Assembly (NCBI GenBank): GCA_041589175.1
Contig: JBFHWF010000069.1
Location: 1 to 12,410 of the forward strand
DNA from: SZUA-229 sp041589175
Lineage (GTDB): Bacteria > Pseudomonadota > Gammaproteobacteria > SZUA-229
DNA length: 12,410 nt
Reading direction: 5' to 3'
The translations under genes and the position numbers were made by a program. Within the stretch, counting starts at the first letter, position 1; every line of letters starts with the position of its first letter. The notes under the pieces were generated by a model that was not told the DNA's origin, ran no database searches, and was given only the letters and a program-made list of their open reading frames with translations. Shown here one piece after another: positions 8,137 through 12,410 of the stretch.

Positions 8137-8230
8137 AGGAGCTGCCATTAGCGGACCTCTGCTTTATTAGAGTGCCTAAAAAACAGGTGAACCCATTTAG
8201 CCCAAATGAATGATGGCGATCTGTCCCATT

Positions 8231-8251
8231 TGTCCTACAATATGTAGGACA
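8231..8251. promoter_or_regulatory. Perfect 9-bp palindrome, putative response-regulator operator 1 for uvrY
   Basis: TGTCCTACA, spacer ATA, TGTAGGACA: perfect dyad. It lies just upstream of a -10-like TATAAC (8272-8277). If that promoter is used, the palindrome centre is near -43, a usual activator position. Half-sites resemble the TTTCCTA/TTCCTACA type bound by NarL/FixJ-family regulators such as BvgA and EvgA. Confidence 0.5.
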
Positions 8252-8294
8252 GAAACGGCTGGTTTTCCTACTATAACTTGCGAGTTTCTTACAT

Positions 8295-8315
8295 TGTCCT
8301 ACAAAGTGTAGGACT
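8295..8315. promoter_or_regulatory. Second copy of the palindrome, putative operator 2 for uvrY
   Basis: TGTCCTACA, spacer AAG, TGTAGGACT: 8 of 9 pairs conserved relative to operator 1, with a different spacer. Centres of the two copies are 64 nt apart, about six helical turns, so same-face binding or looping is possible. It sits 40 nt before the uvrY start. A partial half-site TTCCTAC (8265-8271) lies between the copies. Confidence 0.5.
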
Positions 8316-8354
8316 GGTAATATCTTCCCACACAAATGACAAAGGGAAACTCCA

Positions 8355-9002
8355 ATGGCCAAAATACGCGTCATGCTGGTTGATGATCACGATCTGATTC
8401 GTTACGGGTTGCGCAGGCTGCTCGAAGATCAGGCAGGGATAGAAGTGATCGAAGAAGCAAATAGTGGTGAAACCGCGCTCGACAGGGTGCGTAAAACCAA
8501 ACCGGATGTCATCCTCATGGATATCAATATGCCCGGTATCGGTGGCTTTGAGGCCACCAGTCGTCTCAGTAAAACCCATCCCGAATGCCGAGTGATCGTG
8601 TTGACCGTTCACAGTGAGGGCCCGCTGCCCAAGCGTATTCTCGAAGCGGGTGCGGTTGGCTATCTCACCAAGGGCTGCCCGGTGGAAGAGATGGTGGAGG
8701 CCATCCAGAAAGTGCATGCCGGAAAGCGCTATATCGCACCAACGATCGCCCAGCAGCTGGCACTGTCGATGCTACCCGGTGAAGAAAGCCTGATCGATCT
8801 GCTGTCGCAACGTGAACTGCAGGTGCTCATCATGATCAGCCGCGGCATGCGCACCAACGCGATATCGGAACAGCTGTCGCTCAGCCCGAAAACCATCAGT
8901 ACCTACCGCAAGCGCCTGCACGAAAAACTGGATGTATCCAACGACGTGGAAATGATGCACCTGGCGATTAAACATGGCTTGCTGGATTCTGAGACACAGT
9001 GA
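8355..9002 (+). CDS. uvrY: UvrY/GacA-family response regulator (receiver + LuxR-type HTH)
   Basis: 215 residues. The receiver domain (about 3-120) has the acidic pocket D10-D11, phospho-acceptor D56 in ILMDINMPG, T84 in IVLTVHS and K106 in GYLTKG. A LuxR/NarL helix-turn-helix follows (about 145-208) with LSQRELQVL and SPKTISTYRKRLHEKL. This is the architecture of UvrY/GacA/SirA, the partner of the BarA/GacS sensor kinase that activates CsrB/RsmY-type RNAs. The position directly upstream of uvrC and pgsA is the same as in E. coli and supports orthology. AAGGGA lies 7 nt before the ATG. The upstream region has two palindromes that could be autoregulatory sites. Unlike the tight E. coli arrangement, 324 nt of repeat-rich DNA separate it from uvrC. 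No clear terminator hairpin follows the stop, only a T-rich tract (9003-9014). Confidence 0.93.
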   Translation: MAKIRVMLVDDHDLIRYGLRRLLEDQAGIEVIEEANSGETALDRVRKTKPDVILMDINMPGIGGFEATSRLSKTHPECRVIVLTVHSEGPLPKRILEAGAVGYLTKGCPVEEMVEAIQKVHAGKRYIAPTIAQQLALSMLPGEESLIDLLSQRELQVLIMISRGMRTNAISEQLSLSPKTISTYRKRLHEKLDVSNDVEMMHLAIKHGLLDSETQ

Positions 9003-9020
9003 TTTGTTTTTTTGTTAGGG

Positions 9021-9060
9021 TGAAAAAGAAAACGCAAATGAACGCAAATAAACGCAAATA
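9021..9060 (+). repeat. Decamer array B, left arm of a long inverted repeat
   Basis: Three consecutive 10-bp units AACGCAAATG, AACGCAAATA, AACGCAAATA (9031-9060), preceded by TGAAAAAGAA. The reverse complement of 9241-9287 reads nearly the same, including the TGAAAA-GAA flank, so arrays B and C are about 40-nt inverted copies about 180 nt apart. Confidence 0.75.
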
Positions 9061-9240
9061 TGGCTTAAGGGTGGTGCAGGCCACGCACAGTACTACTTAA
9101 AGTAGTTTATAGAATATATATTTATAGTAATATCAATAATATATATCACTTATTTAGCGTTATTTCTCACTCATGTGCAAAAGCTCCACTAGCTAGAGAT
9201 ACCACAGAAAAATAACAATCAACGATACTGCTTTAAAAAA
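9061..9240. other. AT-rich core between the inverted decamer arrays
   Basis: No gene is visible. The segment has a perfect small palindrome ACTACTT-A-AAGTAGT (9092-9106), then a very AT-rich tract of TA steps (about 9105-9165), then mixed sequence ending in A6 (9235-9240). It could bend DNA, carry promoter elements for uvrC, or be the core of a small non-coding repeat element; I see no transposase. Confidence 0.4.
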
Positions 9241-9287
9241 ATTGCGTACATTTGCGTTCATTCGCGTTCATTTGCGTTTTCTTTTCA
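9240..9287 (+). repeat. Decamer array C, right arm of the inverted repeat
   Basis: Four 10-bp units, ATTGCGTACA, TTTGCGTTCA, TTCGCGTTCA, TTTGCGTTTT, then CTTTTCA. It is inverted relative to array B and parallel to array A. It ends 40 nt before the uvrC ATG, so it lies in the putative uvrC leader or promoter region. Confidence 0.75.
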
Positions 9288-9326
9288 AAAACCCAAACCA
9301 GAACCCACTATTGTTACAATACCCAT

Positions 9327-11189
9327 ATGCAGCAACCCCCCGACACCACTGAGGCGTTCGACGCCGATCTGTTCCTGAAGAATGCCAGCACCCAGGCGGG
9401 TGTGTACCGTATGTACGACGACAATCAGCAGCTGCTGTATGTGGGTAAGGCGAAGAATTTAAAGAAGCGGTTATCCAGCTACTTTCGTAAGACCGGCCTG
9501 AGCATCAAGACACAGGCACTGGTGAAGCAGATCCAGCATATCGAAACCACCATCACTCATACCGAGAGCGAAGCGCTGTTGCTCGAGTCTAACCTCATCA
9601 AGGAACACCAGCCGCGCTATAACATCCTGCTGCGGGATGATAAGTCCTATCCCTATATATATGTATCAGACAAGGACGACTTTCCGCAGATTGTCGTGCA
9701 CCGGGGCGCGCGTCGGCGCAAAGGCCGTTATCTGGGGCCATACCCCAGTGCCACCGCAGTGCGCGAGAGCCTGCAGTTTATTCATAAGCTGTTCAAGATT
9801 CGCCAGTGTGAAGACAGCTACTTCAGTAATCGCTCGCGCCCCTGCCTGCAGTACCAGATTAAGCGTTGTACTGCGCCCTGTGTAGGCTTTATCTCAAAGC
9901 AAGATTACCGAGCCGATATTGATCACGCGCTGATGTTTTTGCAGGGCAAGAGTACCCAGCTTATTGAAGACCTGGTCGAACAGATGGAGCAGGCCTCACA
10001 GGATCTGCTGTTTGAAAAAGCCGCCGAGTACCGCGACCAGATACGCATGCTGCAAAAGGTAGTGGAGAAACAGTATATCTCCGGTGATGAGCGCGATGTG
10101 GATATCGTCGCTGCCTACTGTAATGGACCGCAGGCTTGCGTGCAGGTGTTCTTTATCCGCGAGGGCCGCAACCTGGGTAATCGCAGTTATTTCCCTAAAT
10201 TGCCAGAGGCGGTATCTGAGTCGCAGGTGCTGGAGAGTTTTATCGCCCAGTACTACCTGCAGCAGCAGGGGCGCGAGTATCCCACCGAGATATTGCTTAG
10301 CCACGGGTTAGAAGGTGGTGAGGGCCTGCAACAGGCTATCAGTGAGCAGTCCGGGCGGCAGGTGCGGCTTACCCATCAGGTAAGAGGTGACCGTTCACGC
10401 TGGATTCGAATGGCAGTAAATAACGCCGAGACAGCACTAAAAGCACGCCTGAATTCCCGCACCGGCATGCTCAAGCGTTTCGAAGCCTTACAGGAAATAC
10501 TGCAACTGGAAGAGTTGCCTACGCGAATTGAGTGTTTCGATATCAGCCATACTCAGGGCGAGGCCACCGTAGCATCCTGCGTGGTGTTTACCCTGGAAGG
10601 TGCCTACAAGCAGGACTACCGCCGCTTCAATATCGATGGTATCGAGCCGGGAGATGATTATGCCGCCATGCGTCAGGCCCTGCAACGCCGCTATTCCCGC
10701 CTGAAAAAACAACGGGCGGAAGACGATGCCGCCGGCAAGATGCCCGATATATTACTCATCGATGGCGGTAAGGGGCAGTTACGACAGGCGGTGGAAGTGA
10801 TGGATCAGCTGCAGATCGATGACATACTCTTAATTGGTGTTGCCAAGGGCGAAGGCCGCAAGGCCGGGCTGGAAAAGCTGGTATTCAGTGACGGGCGAGG
10901 GGATGTGTATCTGCCGCAGGATAGTATCGCATTCCATCTTATATTGAATGTGCGTGACGAGGCCCATCGCTTTGCCATTAGCGGGCACAGGGCCAAACGG
11001 GAAAAGGCGCGGCGTACTTCACCACTGGAAGCCATTCCCGGGCTGGGGCCAAAGCGGCGGCAAAATCTCATTAAACACTTCGGCGGATTGCAGGGTGTGC
11101 AGCAGGCCGGTGTAGAAGACCTCGCAAAAGTGCCGGGTATCAGTAGCAATCTGGCACAAATCATTTATGATGTGCTGCGTTCAGACTAA
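9327..11189 (+). CDS. uvrC: UvrABC system protein C (excinuclease subunit UvrC)
   Basis: 620 residues from ATG 9327 (E. coli 610). The GIY-YIG nuclease domain (about 20-100) has GVY at 25-27, YVG at 38-40, R48 and E87 in ALLLESNLIK, for the 3' incision. A Cys cluster follows (RQCEDSYF, RPCLQYQIKRCTAPC), then a UVR motif (FEKAAEYRDQIRML) that contacts UvrB. The RNase H-like nuclease has D405 in ECFDISH and D479 in LLIDGGKGQ for the 5' incision. Tandem helix-hairpin-helix motifs end the protein (IPGLGPKRR, VPGISSNLA). With UvrA and UvrB it performs nucleotide excision repair. I reject a longer reading from TTG 9252 because it starts inside repeat array C and adds low-similarity sequence. No Shine-Dalgarno is visible before ATG 9327. 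pgsA follows after 9 nt. Confidence 0.96.
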   Translation: MQQPPDTTEAFDADLFLKNASTQAGVYRMYDDNQQLLYVGKAKNLKKRLSSYFRKTGLSIKTQALVKQIQHIETTITHTESEALLLESNLIKEHQPRYNILLRDDKSYPYIYVSDKDDFPQIVVHRGARRRKGRYLGPYPSATAVRESLQFIHKLFKIRQCEDSYFSNRSRPCLQYQIKRCTAPCVGFISKQDYRADIDHALMFLQGKSTQLIEDLVEQMEQASQDLLFEKAAEYRDQIRMLQKVVEKQYISGDERDVDIVAAYCNGPQACVQVFFIREGRNLGNRSYFPKLPEAVSESQVLESFIAQYYLQQQGREYPTEILLSHGLEGGEGLQQAISEQSGRQVRLTHQVRGDRSRWIRMAVNNAETALKARLNSRTGMLKRFEALQEILQLEELPTRIECFDISHTQGEATVASCVVFTLEGAYKQDYRRFNIDGIEPGDDYAAMRQALQRRYSRLKKQRAEDDAAGKMPDILLIDGGKGQLRQAVEVMDQLQIDDILLIGVAKGEGRKAGLEKLVFSDGRGDVYLPQDSIAFHLILNVRDEAHRFAISGHRAKREKARRTSPLEAIPGLGPKRRQNLIKHFGGLQGVQQAGVEDLAKVPGISSNLAQIIYDVLRSD

Positions 11190-11198
11190 ACAAGAATT

Positions 11199-11765
11199 AT
11201 GCATTTAAATATACCTAACATACTCACGTTGAGTCGGCTGGGTTTTATCCCGGTGATTATCGTGTTCTTTTACCTGCCTTACGACTGGGCGCGGCCTGCT
11301 GCTGCCTGGCTCTATGGCCTGGCCTGTGTCACCGACTGGTTCGATGGCTATCTGGCCCGTAAACTTAACCAGCATACTGCGCTAGGGGCGTTCCTCGACC
11401 CGGTGGCCGATAAACTTATCGTGGTGGTTGCGCTAATATTGATCGCCTCGGAACAGGCGCCTTATCACTGGGTGGTTGTGCTGAGCACCTGCGTGATTGT
11501 CGGCAGGGAAATTACGATTTCAGCACTACGTGAATGGATGGCCACCGTGGGCAAACGCTCCGCCGTTGCCGTATCGATGATGGGTAAAATCAAAACCTCG
11601 GTACAGATGCTCGCCATCGGCTTCCTGCTGCACAAGGTTCCGTTCTATGGCCTGGATACTCGCACTACCGGCGTTATTCTGCTGTTAATCGCCGCTACAT
11701 TAACGGTTGTCAGCATGGCGCTGTACCTGAAAGCCGCCTGGGAAGAAATGCGCCATTCATCTTAA
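11199..11765 (+). CDS. pgsA: CDP-diacylglycerol-glycerol-3-phosphate 3-phosphatidyltransferase (phosphatidylglycerophosphate synthase)
   Basis: 188 residues, the usual PgsA size. It opens with NIPNILTLSRLGFIPV, typical of the family, and contains the complete CDP-alcohol phosphotransferase signature, with the metal- and substrate-binding aspartates at D46, D49, D67 and D71 (DWFDGYLAR then GAFLDPVADK). Several hydrophobic helices (about 15-28, 34-44, 73-85, 93-107, 137-145 and 157-175) place it in the inner membrane. It makes phosphatidylglycerophosphate from CDP-diacylglycerol and glycerol-3-phosphate, the committed step to phosphatidylglycerol and cardiolipin. It starts 9 nt after the uvrC stop with only a weak AAGA Shine-Dalgarno, so it is probably co-transcribed and translationally coupled. 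The order uvrC-pgsA-tRNA-Gly is as in E. coli. No terminator is evident before the tRNA promoter. Confidence 0.96.
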   Translation: MHLNIPNILTLSRLGFIPVIIVFFYLPYDWARPAAAWLYGLACVTDWFDGYLARKLNQHTALGAFLDPVADKLIVVVALILIASEQAPYHWVVVLSTCVIVGREITISALREWMATVGKRSAVAVSMMGKIKTSVQMLAIGFLLHKVPFYGLDTRTTGVILLLIAATLTVVSMALYLKAAWEEMRHSS

Positions 11766-11778
11766 TCGACTGAATTGG

Positions 11779-11834
11779 TTAAAAAAATTAAAAATAGGCT
11801 TGACGAGTAACAGCGGATACTTATAATAGCGGCC
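11779..11834 (+). promoter_or_regulatory. Sigma70-type promoter of the tRNA-Gly gene
   Basis: -35 TTGACG (11800-11805), 16-nt spacer, perfect -10 TATAAT (11822-11827). An A/T tract (about 11779-11796) upstream resembles an UP element. The -10 is followed by AGCGGCC, a GC-rich discriminator as in stringently controlled stable-RNA promoters. Transcription would start around 11834, shortly before the tRNA. Confidence 0.85.
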
Positions 11835-11840
11835 TCTGTT

Positions 11841-11916
11841 GCGGGAATAGCTCAGCTGGTAGAGCACAACCTTGCCAAGGTTGGGGTCGCGAGTTCGAAT
11901 CTCGTTTCCCGCTCCA
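11841..11916 (+). tRNA. glyW: tRNA-Gly (anticodon GCC)
   Basis: 76 nt including encoded TCCA. The acceptor stem GCGGGAA pairs with TTCCCGC, the anticodon arm CAACC-TTGCCAA-GGTTG carries GCC, and the T arm GCGAG-TTCGAAT-CTCGT is intact. Nearly identical to E. coli glyW and in the same place after pgsA. Confidence 0.97.
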
Positions 11917-11976
11917 AATTTTCTTCATCCAGATTCCAGCCGGTTGGTCACAATCGCGGTAACTGGATTTAAAAAG

Positions 11977-12004
11977 AACCTCGGAATCACCGGGGTTTTT
12001 TTTT
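11977..12004 (+). terminator. Rho-independent terminator between tRNA-Gly and tRNA-Cys
   Basis: AACCTCGG (11977-11984), loop AATCA, CCGGGGTT (11990-11997) gives an 8-bp stem with one G-U pair, running into nine T residues (11996-12004). A-rich sequence before the stem can extend pairing with the T tract. tRNA-Cys starts only 5 nt later. Confidence 0.7.
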
Positions 12005-12009
12005 CCTTT

Positions 12010-12083
12010 GGCGGGATGGCAGAATGGCTATGCAGCGGATTGCAAATCCGTGGATCTCGGTTCGACTCCGGGTCCCGCCTCCA
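12010..12083 (+). tRNA. cysT: tRNA-Cys (anticodon GCA)
   Basis: 74 nt including encoded TCCA. Acceptor GGCGGGA pairs with TCCCGCC. The anticodon arm CGGAT-TGCAAAT-CCG region gives GCA, and the T arm has GGTTCGACTCC. Position matches E. coli cysT. No promoter of its own is evident in the 5 nt after the terminator. Confidence 0.95.
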
Positions 12084-12142
12084 TATTCCTTTTCTTTTGG
12101 TTTGAATCATACCGGAAATCACATTTTTTCAACAAGTTATTG

Positions 12143-12195
12143 TTTTTTGAAAAAATAAATTCACATCAACGCTGACTTCTCTTAAAATACGCGGG
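12143..12195 (+). promoter_or_regulatory. Sigma70-type promoter of the tRNA-Leu gene
   Basis: -35 TTCACA (12160-12165, five of six consensus), 17-nt spacer, -10 TAAAAT (12183-12188, five of six), an A/T-rich upstream tract (12143-12159) and a GC-rich discriminator ACGCGGG. The transcript would start about 12195 and carry a short leader that can pair GGGTC (12193-12197) with GACCC (12206-12210) before the tRNA. Confidence 0.8.
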
Positions 12196-12219
12196 TCTTC
12201 ACGATGACCCTCTGAAAAA

Positions 12220-12410
12220 GCCCAGGTGGCGAAATTGGTAGACGCAAGGGACTTAAAAATTTGAGCACCTGGTTTGGAAACGGCCAGTGTGAATGGAGTC
12301 AAATTCGGGGAAACCTGACAGGTAAAGCTGTTGGCAATCCCGAGCTAAGCTTTGGTACGGTTCTTACTTCGATACGTCGGAGTTAGAGCGTGGCAATTAG
12401 GGCATAGCAG
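12220..12410 (+). tRNA. leuZ: tRNA-Leu (anticodon UAA), split by an intron; 3' part beyond window
   Basis: The 5' exon 12220-12254 reads GCCCAGG (acceptor strand), a D arm with GCGAAATTGGTAGACGC, then AGGGA (anticodon stem strand) and CTT (loop positions 32-34). In an uninterrupted gene this would continue AAAA then the other stem strand TCCCT. Instead AAAAATTTGAGC follows and no complementary stem strand appears at the expected place. Position after cysT and the 5' exon match E. coli leuZ, tRNA-Leu(UAA). The break after U34 is the usual intron site of cyanobacterial and plastid tRNA-Leu(UAA). The 3' exon lies past the right edge. Confidence 0.9.
12255..12410 (+). mobile_element. Group I self-splicing intron in tRNA-Leu(UAA) (5' part only)
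   Basis: The 5' splice site follows U34: exon CUU pairs with GAG (12263-12265), giving P1 with the hallmark U-G pair at the splice site. P2 is CACC/CUGG region 12266-12272 pairing with 12284-12291. P4 is TTCGGG (12304-12309) with CCCGAG (12339-12344). P5 is CC plus GACAG (12314-12321) with CTGTT plus GG (12328-12334), one U bulged. GGCAATCCCGAGCTAAG is the conserved group I core element seen in plastid trnL introns. A further hairpin (12361-12388, UACG loop) fits the P6 extension. The R and S elements, P7, P9 and the 3' splice site lie beyond the window. No homing endonuclease frame is visible in the 156 nt present. Confidence 0.88.

Noticed and set aside
8289..8717. Minus-strand frame over the uvrY promoter and receiver domain
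   Set aside because: It is antisense to a clear response regulator and has no recognisable domain; long antisense frames are expected from codon bias.
9021..9287. CRISPR array
   Set aside because: Units are contiguous 10-mers without unique spacers, and the two arrays are inverted relative to each other; no cas gene is present.
9252..9326. Longer uvrC reading frame starting from TTG 9252
   Set aside because: The extension is translated repeat array C and lacks similarity to UvrC N-termini; MQQPPDTTEAFDADLF from 9327 aligns with the usual start region.
11872..12122. Short open frames across the tRNA genes on both strands
   Set aside because: They run through tRNA-Gly, the terminator and tRNA-Cys, with no plausible ribosome-binding site or protein signature.
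12084..12142. Rho-independent terminator directly after tRNA-Cys
   Set aside because: The stretch is T-rich (including T6 at 12124-12129) but no convincing GC-rich stem precedes it.

Overview
The window looks like a chromosomal segment of a gammaproteobacterium. The right half keeps the enterobacterial order uvrY - uvrC - pgsA - tRNA-Gly(GCC) - tRNA-Cys(GCA) - tRNA-Leu(UAA), the same order as the E. coli uvrY-uvrC-pgsA-glyW-cysT-leuZ locus. The left half carries a membrane-anchored FadE of E. coli type and length. Base composition is moderate. I cannot name a genus.

Left block (1-7458, minus strand): five genes read right to left. They are a class V PLP aminotransferase, a YiiX-like permuted NlpC/P60 cysteine hydrolase, fadE (acyl-CoA dehydrogenase), a thiolase, and a FadJ/FadB-like multifunctional hydratase/dehydrogenase that runs off the left edge. 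The last three overlap (11 and 4 nt), and the hydrolase ends 27 nt before fadE. Together fadE, the multifunctional protein and the thiolase supply one full turn of fatty-acid beta-oxidation.

Middle block (7459-9326): a small CYTH-domain gene, then the UvrY/GacA-type response regulator. The non-coding DNA around uvrY is unusually structured. It holds a perfect hairpin after the CYTH gene, two near-identical hairpins presenting GGA in their loops (CsrA-site-like), two copies of a 21-bp palindrome upstream of uvrY, and three arrays of a 10-bp AACGCAAATG-like repeat (8066-8094, 9029-9060, 9240-9280). The last two arrays face each other as a long inverted repeat around an AT-rich core.

Right block (9327-12410, plus strand): uvrC and pgsA (9 nt apart), then a strong sigma70-type promoter and tRNA-Gly, a rho-independent terminator, tRNA-Cys, a second strong promoter, and tRNA-Leu(UAA).

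The most notable feature is the tRNA-Leu gene. It is interrupted inside the anticodon loop, after U34, by a sequence with the 5' hallmarks of a group I intron (P1, P2, P4 and P5 pairings and the GGCAATCCCGAGC core element). It resembles the tRNA-Leu(UAA) intron of cyanobacteria and plastids and runs past the right edge. Such introns are very rare in gammaproteobacteria.
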